Origin: Sulfitobacter sp. F26169L
Lineage (GTDB): Bacteria; Pseudomonadota; Alphaproteobacteria; Rhodobacterales; Rhodobacteraceae
DNA: 64,000 nucleotides
Assembly (NCBI RefSeq): GCF_026410285.1
Contig: NZ_JAPMLP010000002.1
Span: 131,501 to 195,500 of the forward strand
Reading direction: 5' to 3'
Shown: positions 21,401-36,400 of the stretch, one piece after another
How positions within the stretch are numbered: position 1 is the stretch's first letter
How the letters are laid out: each line of letters begins with the position of its first letter
Made by a program: the position numbers and the translations under genes
Notes under the pieces: model-generated
What the model saw: only the letters and a program-made list of their open reading frames with translations
What the model was told of the DNA's origin: nothing
The model's database searches: none

Positions 21401-24400
21401 ATCGACGCCAATGCCTGCACCGAGGATTAGCACATCCGCAGCCCCGCCGGTGTCAACGATGCGGTCCTGATTATCGCCAAGATCAAACCGGTAGGTATCA
21501 TTGCCCAAGCCGCCTTCGAGCAGGTCGACACCACCATCACCGCGCAGATCGTCATCACCACCCTGTGCAACCAGCCGGTCATCACCATCCTGCCCGACAA
21601 GTGTTTCAGCAGCATCGCTTCCGAAGGTCACATCGTCACCCGCCGTCGTGGCCAGTGCCATGCTGACCAGATCGCCGGTTGTCCAGACTGTGCCATCGTG
21701 AAAACGGACTTCGGCCAGCGCCATTGCAGGATCGGGCATATGCCCTGTATCAATGCGGTCACCGGTGCTGTTGATTTGCAAGGTGATTGTCGGTTGTCCC
21801 GCAACCAAAACCACATCCGAAGGCGAAATTCCGGCGCCGAATTCGATCACATTCGCCCCGAGCGCATCGGAGATCAAATCCAGACCGTCACCCGAAGCAA
21901 AGGTGTAGGTATCGTTACCGCCACCACCGCGCAGCGTATCATCACCCACGCCGCCATGCAGTGTTTCATCGGCACTTGTGCCGGTCAGGTCATCATTGCC
22001 GCCCAGACCATCAATTGTCGTACCCGCCAAAATTGCAAGCGTGTCATCTGCAGGGGACGCAATCATGGCGCGGCTTAGCAAATCGGTTCTGGTCCAGATT
22101 GTACCATCGTCAAAAACAACTTGCTCGATATCGGTTTGCACGATCTCCGCGACAGCATTGACAAGACGGACGCGGGTATTACCCCCCGTTACGCGCAATT
22201 CCAGATCATCACCGATCTGCACAACAACCATGCTTTCGGGTGTCACGGTTGCGTCGAACTCCACACGATCGGTGCCATCCGGATCGACGATTGTGTCGTG
22301 CCCGTCCATCGCGCCGAACAGGTAGATGTCGTTTTGAGCGCCACCATAAATGGCATCGTTTCCGGCGCCGCCGTGGAATACGTCGTTGCCCGCAAATTGG
22401 GCATCACCATCCCCGCCGCGCAATGTGTCATTACCGGTGCCGCCTGACAGGGTATCATCACCTGCGCCGCCGGACAGATCATCGTGGCCTGCTTCGCCAG
22501 CGATCAAATCATTTCCAAACCCTGCAAGAATCAGATCGCCGTCTGCACCGCCGGCAAGGGAGTCATTGCCCGCAAACCCGCGAATGGTATCTGCACCGCC
22601 GTTGCCAAACACCAGATCACCCAACGGGCCACCTGTTATCATGTTTGCGCCGTCATCACCGCTCATTCCGCTGTTGTCGCGCTCCAGCGTGACACCACCG
22701 AAGTTTGCAGGCGTCAGCGTGGCTGCGTCAACGTTCAACAGACGAATGACAGAACGGCTGCCGCCCGCGTCATCGGTCAGGACAATTGTGGTGTCAGCGC
22801 CATCCTGAACCAGCTGCAGACGCCCGTTTACAAACGGGTTCGGTGTGGCTGACGACAGGCGCAGAATATCGCCCAGATCACCCGCTGCAAAATCGGTGAT
22901 CACATCCTCTGCGATATCACCCGACAGCGCGTATCCGGGTAGGTAGCGGTAAATGTCGCGACCCGTGCCACCGGTATAGGTGTCGGTTGCGTCGTCGGCC
23001 AGAATATCACCAAAGATGTCATCACCGGCGCCGCCATCCAGCGTATCCGCGCCATCACCACCTTCGATGTAATCCGCCAGCGCAGTGCCTGTCAGGGTTT
23101 GATCGGTTGCATCGCCATAGATCGCAGTTCCGTCGATGCCCAGATCAGGCTGAACACGGGCTTGGATCTCGGCAAAAGTAAGGGTTTGCAGACTGTCGGT
23201 CAGGACCAGCTGTTCAATCCGGCCCGCGTCACCCGCAAATGCTCCGGCCACAACAATGCGGTCTGTGCTTCCGGCGAACCGCATGGTCAGATCATCACCG
23301 TCTGCCCCAGTGCGGGAAAAGCGGATTTCGGTGAGATCATAACCGCTGATCTGCAACGTGTCATCGGCGGCATCACCCATATCATCAATCAGGGCCATGC
23401 CGTCACCCGCCGCAAACAGATAGGTATCGCCACCTGCACCGCCTTGCAAAACGTCGGTTCCAGTACCGCCGCTCAAGTGATCCGCACCGGCACCACCCGA
23501 CAGCAGATCGTCATCCGCGCCACCATCCAGCGTGTCATCGCCCCCTGCGCCCGACAGCGTATCATCGCCACCAAGGCCGGACATCTGCTCGGGCAGATCG
23601 AGGCCAGAGTAGCTGTCATCGCCCGACGTGCCCAACGTTGTGCGGCGCAGGATCTCAGCATTGTCCCACTGCGTTCCGTCTGCAAACTCGACGCTTTCGA
23701 TTGCGCCGGTGCCCAGAAAATCGACAATCGTGATACGGTCGTCTGTGCCGGTTACGCGCAATACAATATCATTGCTGCCGCTGCGTGACAGGCTTACACG
23801 GTCAGCGGAAATTCCTGCGCCCAGAATAATATGGTCCAACCCGGATGTGTCTTCGATAACCGTCTGACCGTCGCCTGCGGCAAACAGATAGGTGTCATTA
23901 CCTGGCCCACCTTCCAGAAGGTCTGTGCCAGTGCCGCCATCCAGCATATCATCGCCCGCACCACCAAAGACGGAGTCCGCCCCTGCGCCACCGGACAACA
24001 CGTCATCGCCGCTGCGTCCGTCGATGGTATCGTTCCCGCCAAGTCCGTCCAGCGTGTCGTCAACACCACTGCCCGATAGCAAATCGGCGGTGCCTGTCGG
24101 TGTCTGGCTAAGCGCCAGCATCTGCGCGAATGTCCAGACAGCGCCATTGTCAAAACGCAGTTCTTCAATTGCGTTTTCAGGATTGCCCAGCGCACCGACA
24201 AGTGTGATCCGGTCTTCGGTTCCACTAATACGGACCAACAGATTTTCGCTGTCGGGCTGCGTGACGGAAATGTCTGCCTCGTTTATGCCAGCGCCCAGCT
24301 CGATCGCATCTGTGCCGGACAAATCGGTGATCACATCCGCCCCGTCGCCCAGCGAAAAGCGGTAGAGATCATCACCCGCATCATCACTTAGTGTGTCCCG

Positions 24401-27400
24401 GCCCAAGCCGCCGTAGATTGTGTCGTTGCCTTCACCACCCTCAATCCGGTCGGCGCCGGAGCCTGCCAATATACTGTCATTGCCAGCACGCGCATCAACG
24501 GTGTCGTTGCCTGCGCCGGTATCGAACACCTCGTCCGTTGCATCCCCCGTCAAATTGTCATCTTCGACGCTGGCCTGCGCAATCGCGATCAGGTCGGCAT
24601 GGGTCCAGATTGTACCATCGGCAAAACGCAACTCCTCGATTTCATTGGCCGGACTGTCCAGCACATCCGACAAGATCAGACGATCCTCTGTGCCCTTCAC
24701 GCGCAGGTGAATATCATTGCCGCGCAAGGTGATCCTCAGCGCATCTGTCAGGATACCTGCGGCCAGTTCGACATGATCCGTGCCCTGACTGTCCTGTAGG
24801 GTGACATTGCCATCACCGATTGCAAAGCGGAACATATCGTCGCCCGCATCACCTGCCAGTGTATCCGCGCCGTGCCCGCCTGAAAGGGTGTCGTTACCCT
24901 CTCCGCCGGATATGCTGTCTGATCCGGTGCCGCCCAACAGGCTGTCCGCACCTTGGTTGCCGTTGATTGTATCGTCGCCGCCCAGTCCGGTGATGGTGTC
25001 GCCCTGTGGTGTTCCTTCGATCACTTCACCGGCTTGTGTCCCCGCAACCAAAGCCGCCAACAAATCGGCTTGTGTCCAGATCGTGCCATCATCGAATATG
25101 ATCTGCTCGATCATCCGCCCGGTAGTTCCAAGCGCGCCGATCAGTTCAATCCGGTCACCGAGCGACGGGAGGTCCAGCACAATGTCCGTGCCGGAGCGCT
25201 GTGAGATCGTGACATCCGCAGGCGTTATTCCTCCGTCAAAGCGGATGGTGTCGGTGCCTTCCAGATCGGTAATCCGGTCAGTGCCGTCGCCTGCGGCATA
25301 GAGGTAAGTATCATCACCCGAAACATCAAAGAACGTGTCACTTCCCGTACCGCCATTCAGGGTGTCATCCCCTGCGCCACCCGCAATGTTATCGCGCCCC
25401 GCCAGACCGGAAATGTCATCGTTGCCACCCAAGCCTTGCAGCGCATCATCCAGCGCGGTTCCGGTCATCGTGGTGCCCACAAACGAAGTGGTGACGGTCG
25501 TGCCAGTTGCTGGCATGACCATCGTCAGCAGATCATTGTCGCTCCAGGTTGTACCATCCGCAAAGCGGACTTCGTCAATATTACTGCGCGTTGCGCCATC
25601 ATGGATCGTAATCCGGTCGTTTGTTCCCGCGATCTTGAGAACCAGATCATTTGATCCGTTGACCAATTCAACCGTGACATCCGACGAAGCAATTGAGACG
25701 CCAAATTCGACAACGTCATAGTTGTAGTAATACCCGTCATTCAGGATAACATCCTGACCGAACCCTGCTTCGAAGCGGTAGGTGTCATTGTCGCGACCAC
25801 CGCCCAGCTGGTCATTACCTGCTCCGCCCACAAGCGTATCATCACCGCGAAGTCCGTTCAGCGTATCGTTGCCATCATTCCCGAGCAGCAGGTTATCCTT
25901 GTTGTTGCCGGTAATGCTGTCATCGTTTGCACTGCCCGCGGGAACGGGTGGATTATCACCGTCAATCGACAGACCGCTCACCGGCGTTGCCATGGCGTTG
26001 AGATCTGCAAATGTCCAGATCGTGCCATCGGCGAAGGTTACGTCGTCAACGCCGTAATTTTCCAGACCGCCTTCATAACCACCGACCTCGATTTCCAGAC
26101 GATCGGATGTGCCATTCACAAGCAATAGTAGCGGGCCACCTTCATATTCGGTCACCACGCTGATGTCCGTTGACGCGATTGTTGCGTCAAAGACAACGGA
26201 GACAGCGCCGCCCGTGCCGGTTTGCGCGCTGATATAATCCTGCCCGAAACCCGCAGAGAAGCGCAGGATCGCACCGCCGGCCTCGTCAATGATGATGTCA
26301 TCACCCGACCCAGCTGTGATATCGTCCAGACCTGCGCCACCATCCAGATGATCATCGCCTGCGCCACCTGACAGCGTATCGTCGCCCTGACCGCCTGACA
26401 GCCGGTCGTCAAAGCCGCTTCCGTTCAGGTCATCCGCAAACACAGTGCCGACAATTGGTGCCTGTTGCGCCCCGATCATCGCAGCCAGATCGGCAGCTGT
26501 CCAAACCGTGGCGTCGGCAAAGCGTATTTCGGAGATCGGCGTGCTACCGTTCACCAAACGAATTGTGTCCGTACCGCCGTTAAGCGAGATCAGCATCTCG
26601 CCAGAGCTGTCGGTGACGGTTACATCGGCGGGCAGGATACCCGCGCCGAAAACGATGATATCAACGTCGGTTCCCGTGTCGCTTAGCGTGATGATATCAT
26701 GTCCGAAACCCGCTTCGAATTCATAGACATCATTGCCGCTTGCGCCGTTCAGGGTGTCATGTCCGGTGCCGCCGCGTAGCGTATCATCGCCCGACCCTGC
26801 ATAGATAGAGTCAGAACCTGCCAGACCTTCAAACAAACCCGCTGCGCTGTTGCCACTCAGGTCATCGTCAAACGCTGTGCCCGTAAGCGATGCGCTATAG
26901 TCGCTCAGGCCGCGCTCTGTTGCGTTATAGATGCGACTCTGGAAATCGTTCCAGCTCCATGTTGCATCCGCAAACCGGATTTCGCTCACCGCTTCGTATT
27001 CCAGCACGATGCGGCCTTCGCCTGTGGCCATCGCAAGCTGATAGTCATAGTTTGCATTGTATTCGGCGATCAGATCCGCCGCGTTCAGCGACAGAAGCTC
27101 AAGGCGGTTGTCATACCTGTAATCACTTTCGATCGTGACATGATCAAAGGTTGCACCAACGCGATAGATGTCAAAGCCCGCGCCTCCGTCCAGAAGGGTG
27201 CGGCCTGCGCCCGCGATCAGCAGGTCCTCGCCCGCGCCGCCCGTCAATGTTGCATTTGCACCCTGCGCCTCAAGATGATCGTCGCCAGCGTAGCCTTCAA
27301 TCTGGTCCGCCAGTCCTGTGCCTGTCAGCGTATCATCCGCCAGATCACCGGTCAGTGTCAGACCGTCGGGCAGGAATGTTGCCATTGCGTCCAGTGCAGC

Positions 27401-30400
27401 CATCTCGATGGTGCCACCGCTCTCGAACTGAACGGTAAAGGTTGCGGGATCACCGCTGCCGCCTTCCCCCTCTACATCGAAAATGGCTTCAAGCTGGAGC
27501 GTTACAGCGTCATCACTGTTGGTGAATGTCAGGCAATATGTTTCGGCAGGGCCGTCTTCAAAACCGGATTTGTATACCACCAGATCCGCCAGATTGATCG
27601 GTGCTTCAAAGATGATGGTTTCGTTACCGCCATACTGCGTCTGGATGGTGTCGCGGCCAAAGCCCGTGCCAAAGCGGTAGGTATCATCACCTGCATCGCC
27701 ATCCAGTACATCATTGCCCAACCCGCCGACCAGCAGATCATCATCCGCACCACCGGACAGATAGTCGTTTCCGGCGCCGCCGATCAACGTATCGTTGGCA
27801 TCGAGGCCGTTCAGATCATCACCATAATCGCTGCCTGTTAGGCTATCGGCAATCGCAGCATCCAGTGGCGCTTCTATTTCGCTGGCTGCCCGTAGTGTGG
27901 CCATGTTGCGCAGATCTGCTGCAGTCCAGATTGTGCCATCGTCAAAGCGGACTTCGTCTATACCACCCAAGGCGGTAGCATCCTCATTTCCGTTCACAAT
28001 GGTCAGCCGATCTGTGCTACCGGCAAAGCCGAGCATCAGCGGCCCGCCCGTGTCATCGGTTTTTTCGACAACAATGTCGGAGGTTAAAATGCCTGCGGCG
28101 AAAATAACGGTATCGAAGTTGTTACCGTCGCCGTTGGCACCGCCATCGTCGATGGTGTCCTGACCGAAACCCGCCTCAAACAGATAGACATCGTCGCCAG
28201 TCTGCCCCTGCAAAAGATCGTTGCCTGCACCGCCCGTCAGAACTTCGTCCGATGTGCCGCCTGTCAGGGTATCATTGCCTTGACCACCCTCCATCCGGCT
28301 GCCCGTATTCTCCAAACCCAGAACGGAATCGTCCCCGTCACCACCAGCCAGCAGATTTACGGCAGCGTCACCTTGTTGCGATAGGCCCGATGGTCCGGCC
28401 CATGGCAACGCGTTGTTTACCATATCCGCATGGCTCCAGATCGTGCCATCTGCTTCGAAGGATACGCTTTCAACGCGCTTGTTGTTGCCCGCAACAGTGC
28501 CTTGCAGGCGCAACTGGTCGCCGCTTGCGGGGAGTGTCAGCACCAGATCATCGCCATCAATGTAGACTGTCACATCGGCTGGCAGAACAGTGTTGTCAAA
28601 AACAACCGTATCGGTGCCGGAATAAAAATTGGACCCGTCACTCTCGTTGATAACGTCATGCCCGAACCCTGCCGAGAACAGGTAGGTGTCATTGCGCGTG
28701 CCGCCGGACAGATAATCATCTCCGCTGCCGCCGATCAGCGTGTCGTTGTTATTGCCACCGAACAGTGTGTCATCACCGCCATCGCCTGACAGCGCATCAT
28801 CGCCGCTTCCGCCGTCAAGCAGGTCAAAACCGCTACCACCCAGCAGTGTGTCATCGCCGCCGTTGCCGGTGATTGTGTCGTCGCCGCCCAACCCGTCGAG
28901 AACGTCGGCAGACGCACCACCCGTCAGTGCATCGCCCGCCTGTGTCGCTGCATTCGCCTGATCCAGCAGTTGCGCATAGGTCATGCTGCGCCCGTCATCA
29001 AAACGCAGGGTTTCAATAATATAGCGGCTGTTGGATAGGGTGTTCGCGATGCGCAGCCGTTCTTCTGTTCCGTTAAAGCCGATGATCAAATCCGCGCCTT
29101 GCGCAGTCACAAACAGATCATCAAGGCTTAGACCTGCACCGAAAACGATCTCGTCCGCTGTGGACGATGTGCCGTTGTCGGCAACCACATCCTGACCGAA
29201 TCCGGCCTCGAACAGATAGACATCGTTCTGGTTGCCGCCCGACAGGCTGTCATTGCCCGTTCCGCCCACGAGTGTATCCGCACCCGCCAGACCATAAAGG
29301 GTATCGTTCCCACCGCCACCCGTCAGCAGGTTATCATCGTAGCTGCCGTCCATCTGGGTGTCATCGTCACTGGCAGCATAGACCATCGCCAGCAGATCAT
29401 CGTGATCAAAGACGGTTCCATCGTCAAAGGAGACAGTTTCTATCCGATAGCGCGAGTGTGAGAGATCGTACTCAAGCCGCACGCTGTCGCCGTTGGGGAA
29501 GGACAGGATCAGGTCATTTCCCTGCACGGTTACTACCAGATCGCCAGGGTTTATTCCTGCGCCAAATACCACCTCGTCCGCGGTTGAATAATTACCACTC
29601 TCGTAGATTGTATCCTGCCCGAAGCCCGCTTCGAAATGGTAGATGTCATCGTGATCACCGCCCGACAGACTGTCATCCCCCGCGCCGCCAACCAGTGTAT
29701 CTGTACCGCCAAGAGAAAAGAGCGTGTCATTGCCACCGCCCCCTTCGAGAAGGTTGTCGTCATAGCTGCCGTCCATGCGCTGGTCTTGGTCAGTGGCGAC
29801 ATATGCCAATGCAAGCAGGTCATCATGGCTAAGGGTTGTACCATCGTCGAAAGAAACCGTTTCAACACGGTATCGGGTGTTTGTCAGGTCATACTGGATC
29901 CGCACACTATCGCCGTTCGGGAAGGACAGGATCAGGTCCTCACCCTGCGCGCTCACAACCAGATCAGCCGGATCAATTCCCGCACCGAAGACAATCTCGT
30001 CTGCGGTTGAATAGTTGCCCCTCTCATAGATGGAATCCTGACCGAAGCCCGCTTCAAAACGGTAGGTGTCGTTGTGATCACCTCCCGATAGGCTGTCGTT
30101 GCCCATACCGCCAATCAGGGTATCGGCACCGCCGAGAGCGAAGATACTGTCGTTGCCGCCGCCACCATCCAGCAGGTTATCATCGTAACTGCCGTCCATG
30201 CGGCGGTCGTCGTCTGCGGGGACGAAAGCCATCGCCAACAAATCATCGTGGCTGAGAATGGTCCCGTCCTCGAACGCGACCGTTTCGATACGGTAGCGGG
30301 AGTTCGTCAGATCGTACTGGAAACGGACACTGTCACCATCGGGGAACGACAGGATCAAATCCTCGCCCTGTGCCATTACCGAAAGGTCTGCGGCGTTTAT

Positions 30401-33400
30401 TCCAGCGCCGAACACAACACGGTCTTCTGTCGAGTAGTTGCCGTTGTCGTAAATGCTATCCTGACCAAATCCTGCTTCGAAGCGGTAGGTGTCATTCTGG
30501 TTGCGACCGATCAGGCTGTCGTTGCCCTGCCCTCCGATCAGCGTATCCTCGCCCCCGCTCGCGTCGAGGGTATCATCGCCCCAACCGCCTTCCAGCGTTT
30601 CGGCAGTATTGGTCCCGGACAGTGTCTGCGGTGCGGCCGAACTGAAGGGCGCACCGTTGAAATTGCCCAGTGTAAGCGCGTCAAGCGACACGTCCTCAAG
30701 ACGGAAAATCTGTCGTGCATTGCCCAGATCGGTGACGCCACTATCGGCGAAATAGATGTAAACATCAGCGCCTTCCTGACGGGCGACCACCTCACCCGAC
30801 AGACCGGCCGCCAACCCGATATCAAGACGATCACCCAGATCGCCCGTTTCAAAACCGGCAATGGTAATCAGCCCGGTGCCTTCATCTATTGCAGGGATGA
30901 AAGTCGCAAAAATTTCTGCGGTACCATCTTCGGCTACGATGCGGCGGGCCAGAGGTGATGCGGTGCCTGTCCCTGTATCCACAGGACCACCGCCCCCCGA
31001 TCCATCGCCACCATTTTCATGGCTGAACAGACCCGACAGGAAAGGATTGGCATCTGCAACACTGGGCGACAGCAAGCGCTGTGCCGTATCTTCATCCACC
31101 AATGTGGCGGCCACGTCCGCAGCACTCAGGCTTTGTGCGCCGTCAAAGGCAAACACATCGACAGGCGTATGTGACAGGCCGAACTGGTTGACGATCAGCA
31201 GGGTGTCGGAATGGCCGGCAAAACGCAGCAACAGATCATTGCCATGGCGCACTGCCACCATATCGCCGGGATCAAAACCTGCGCCAAAATTTACGGTATC
31301 GTTAGAGTAGAACCAGTTTCCGGCTTCGATAATCCTGTCGTTCCCCGACCCCGGATCAAACCGATAGATTGTATTGCCTCTGCCACCGGCCAGCACATCA
31401 TCACCCGTGCCACCATCCAGCACCAGATCAGCCGTGAATGCCGTGCCGAAATTGATGTTGTCATCGTCAGCACCGCCTGTTGCAGCAGCAGCAAGGATAT
31501 CAACCAGCGTCCAGACGTCACCAGTGGCAAAGCGCAACTCTTCGGTGCTTGAACCCTCAGCGGTGTCGGCAAACATGCCCTGAAGCACCAGCCGGTCCGA
31601 TGTGCCGACAAGGCCAAGTACCAGATCCTCAGGCCCAACAGAAAGCACTTCGATATCGGCAGGCAAAATACCCGCGCCAAAAACAATCGCATCTATTGCC
31701 GCAGAATCCAGTTGTTCGATGTCGGCAATGGAGTCCTGCCCGTCGCCGCGTTCGAAAACATAGCGGTCACTGCCGGAATTCCCTTTCAGCAGGTCATTCC
31801 CCTGACCTCCATCCAGCACATCATCACCACGACCGGTTTCCAACGTGTCGTTGCCACCCTGTCCGAATGCGGTAAAGGACGGTTCAGGCGTTGCCAGCGG
31901 CCCTGATGCAAGGATGATATGATCATCCTCGTCGGTTGATGGAATGTCACGCGCGATGGCGGCAATGGACAGAGTCCGCCCGTCCGCAAATGACAGCGTC
32001 CCGACAATGGCATCAGGATCACCTGTCGGATCAATCAGGGTAAGGCGATCATCGGTGCCTGATATCAGTATGGTGATATTTCCGGCTGCATCGCGCTTTG
32101 CAGTAATATCCTCCAGCGCGATCCCCGAGCCGAAAGCGATTGCGCCAAAACCGTCGGCCGCGCCGTCTGACCTGATCCGGTCCTGACCGTCGCCCAGCGC
32201 AAAGTGATAGATATCCAGTCCGCGACCGTCGACAATGATGTCATTGCCAAGGCCCGCGCGATATTCTTCGGAACCAGAAGTGCCGCGGAGCAAATCATCG
32301 GTGTCCGATCCGGTTGCGTTGACCAGATCAAGCAAGGCGTCGCGCGTCCAGACCGTACCATCGCCGAACACGATTATATCAATGCCAGCATCCCGTATCA
32401 AAACGGAATCATCACTGGCCGCAAATGTCAGCAACAGATCATCACTATCGGATGCCAGTCGTTCGATCCGCACATCCGAGGGGCGGTAGCCCGTCAACTG
32501 CAGGGTATCAAATCCCTGCTCATCTTCGATCACATCCTGCCCGTCACCGGGTGAAAACAGATACACATCATCGCCGCGATTACCGAAAATCACGTCATCG
32601 CCTGTGCCGCCTTCAAAGGTATCTGCACGGTCGCTGCCCAGTACCCAATCGGACGCAGCGCTTTGCTGGCCTTCGATCATGGCCTGCACCAGATCCTGCG
32701 CACCCCATGTCACCGCATCGGTGGTGAACACGATTTCCGGCAGCGCCCCGCGCCCCAGCCCGCCTTCGATGACAATCTGGCCACTGGCAAAGGGGAACGC
32801 GATAACCAGATCATCACTGGACCCGTCCGCACGACGCACCTCTACTGCATAGCTTGCAACGTCATGGATGCGCAGTGTCGCCTCTGTCACGCCTGCGCCC
32901 ATTTCGATCCGGTCGATGCCCTCGAACGGCGAGATTTCCACAATACTGCCTTGCGCAAGAATAACCTTGTCATTCCCGCCACCCGGCGTCAGCGGCACAC
33001 CCGCTGCAAATTCGGCACCGTTGATGATGTTCTGACCTTCATAGGATGTTTCCTTGCGCAGGATTTCCCGCACGTCCAGAATTCCCAATTCGGTTCCGTC
33101 GGCAAAGGCAAAAACTTCTACTGGTGTTTCGATATAACCGCCGAGGATGACGATTTTTTCGCCCGTCCCTGCCAACGTTATGACCAGATCACCATCAATG
33201 TTTTCAAAACCGATGTTGTCGATCGTGATCCCCGCGCCAAAGTGCATTCTGTCGATGCCCGCAGTATCGCGCACCGCTGTCGAGGTATCCCCAAGATTGA
33301 CAAGATAGGTGTCATCGCCCGCGCCGCCTTCCAGCGCATCGGCACCGGCGCCGCCGCTCAGCGTGTCATCGCGGTTATCAAGCCCGATAAGACGTTCATC

Positions 33401-36400
33401 GGCATCGGTTCCTGTCAACATCTCGTCGATTATTTCATCCAGTGTCAGGATGCTGCCATCGCCAAAACGGAACTCTTCAATGCGCGTTGAGCCCAGACCG
33501 CCGACAATTGTCAGAACATCATTGCCGCTGCCCAGATCGATCACCAGATCCAGACCGTCGCGGGTAATGGCCAGCCCGTCGCGCGTTACCGATGCGCCGA
33601 ACTGGACCTGATCGATGACGCCATCCGCATCGGGTCGCTCGATGATCCGGTCAAAATCGTAATCCGCGCCGAAGGCGTACAGGTCAGCCGCTGAACCGCC
33701 AACCAATGTGTCATCGCCCTGTCGCCCATCCAGTGTATTCGGGGTGGTGGGGTTGCCCTCAATCAGGTTGTCGCCACGGTTTCCGCCCTCGATCAGCAGC
33801 AATTCCTCAACATCCGAAATCGCAAGTACCGAGCCGTCTGTAAATTCAAACCGTTCAATCCCGTTGTCCAGATCGAGGAACTGGTTGCGGATGCGCAACG
33901 TGTCGGTGCTGTCTGTGTTGGAGATAACAAGATCATTGCCGTCTTTGGTAAAGACAATGTTGTCCTGCGAAAGATCATCGCCAAAGGCAACCACATCGTC
34001 CACCGGCACGATGATGCCCTTCCGATCCGTCCACGACGCACGCACACGGACATCCACGATAACATCCTGTCCGTATCCTACGTCAAACAGATAGGTATCG
34101 CCGCCATCACCGCCGACAAGGGAGTCGTCCCCGCCGCGCCCGTCCAGCACCTCACCGAAGTTGGAACCGGTGATGGTATCTGCACCAGCAGTTCCAACCA
34201 GATCAATGTCCTCGGGGTTGAAATCGGTAAACCTGAGTGTACCGTCCGTGAACTCGAAAAACTCGACAGCGTTTTTCTGCTGGCCAAAGCGGACGTACTG
34301 GTTTTCCAACACCAGACGGTCATTGGTCCCTTCGATGGAAATGATCAGATCAAGCGCCGTGCGCGAAAACGACACATCCGCCGTTGTCAGTCCGGTAAAC
34401 TCGACGGTATCCGTACCCGGACCGCCGAAAACCGCGCTTGTGTTATCGTAAATGGTGTCTTCGCCATACCCGACGCCAAAGACATAGGTATCACTGGCGC
34501 CCATGCCCTCAAGACGGTCATCGCCCTGCCCGCCATCAAGACGATCACTATTATAATCAAAGCCGTAAATCACGTCGTCGCCGTCGGTTTTGGCGATATC
34601 GACATAGTGCTGCAACAGCTTGTACTGGTCCCAAACCACATCGTTGGCAAATACGATCTCTTCGATCATGTTGGTAAAGCCGACCAGCAGGATGTAATCC
34701 ATATAATCGGGCAGGATGATCTGATCTGTGGTTCCCTTCACCTGCATACGCAACGTATCGCTGGCGCCATCGCGCAGAAAATCGATGTCGGTCCATGTCA
34801 GCTGGTCAACAAAGGTGAGCCTGTCATCCTTCGGGCCAAACAACGACGAACTGTTATCGTCATCAAGCACAACGTCACTGCCGTAGTCGCGACCGTAGAT
34901 ATACTCGTCAAATCCTTCCAGACCGGTGAGGAAATCATCGCCCGCGCCACCGTCAAGCGTGTTGTCGTTCAGCATGCCATAAATGGCGTCATCACCTTCA
35001 GTTTTGGCATTTTCCAAAACGCGTTCGATAATGTCTTCGTATTCCAGAGACGGACCCTGCTCGAAGGTAATTTTTTCAATCAGGTTGGGTGCGATAAAGT
35101 CCAGTCCGGTGTTGGTGCCCATTGCTTCGGAAAAAGCACCCAGGTTGATGCGTACACCACCGAACTGCCCGACCAGTTCTACAGTATCGCCTGTCAGGTT
35201 GCCTTGGTCGTCCAGCAGCGAAATCAACAGGTTTTCGCTGGCACCATCCCGTGTCAGCAGCAAATCCTCGGACGTGATATCACCGCGGAACATCAGGAAA
35301 TCAAAGCCCGCCTGCACTGGTCCGAACGAAAAGCTGCCCAGATCGTCAATGACATCGTTTCCGTCACCACGGCGGATGTAATAGGTATCACCCCCCGCTC
35401 CACCGCTGAGATAGTCATTGCCCAGCCCGCCAAACAGCACATCCCCCGAGCCGGAACCGTAGTAGGCATCCGCCTCGTCCATTTCGCCGCGCTCATAATC
35501 GATGACCTCGAACGCCATGCGGAACCGGTTCCAGATCGAACCATCGGCAAAGATGATCTCGGTGACGCCGGTTTCGGTGCGTGTTCCGTCCATCAGCAGC
35601 ATGTTCAACTCACCAAGGAATTGATCCTTGAGCAGAATGGAGCTTGCTCCGTCGTTGTAATACAGGATCATGTCCTGCCCGTCGCGAACGGCCCGAACAT
35701 CGTCGGGTGCCAGATGCGCCAGACGCAGTTGGTCAACATCACCCAGATCGCGATCGTAAATGATGTCATTGCCCGAGTTCCGGCCGACGAAATAGATGTC
35801 CGACTGGATGTCATCACCAAAACCGTTCGCATCCTCCGGATAGCTGCCGGTGACGGTGGTATCGCCCTCGGAGAGGTAGAAGAAATTCACCCCTTCCTTG
35901 GACACCACGGCGGTTTCTGTTGGCTCGTGCGTGATGATCCGCCGCTCTTCGAGACCGAAGGCGTTGGCGATGGCAAAGATATCCAGATCAACGGGCACGT
36001 TTTCACTGGCCGCGATCAGCATCTGCATCACATAGGCCTGATCATAGCCCGCCTTGGTCTCGAAGAAAAACCCGACATCACCTGCCTGAAAGTCGGGGAA
36101 TATCTGTAGCAGGATCATGCTCCAGTCGATGAAGTAATCATAGATTGCATCATCATCGTTGCTGGCAGGCGCGCTTTCAAAGATCGCCTCGAACATCGGC
36201 GCCATTTCGCGGTCGGTCGTCGGGCGGTATTTGTCCAGCTCAACGTCGTATTCCAGCCCGCGGGAGAACTCGGACAAACCCGACTGGAACGCCAGCTTGA
36301 CCGCCAGACGGTAGCTGGTCATCGTATATTGTTGCATTAACTGGCCGGCATAATCGATCATCGGCGTGATGACCGACTCGTAGCGTTCATCGGAGAAGCT

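Noticed and set aside
34607-36109. 500-codon plus-strand open frame inside the giant gene
   Set aside because: Shadow of the minus-strand coding sequence, with no ribosome site and no recognisable protein features.
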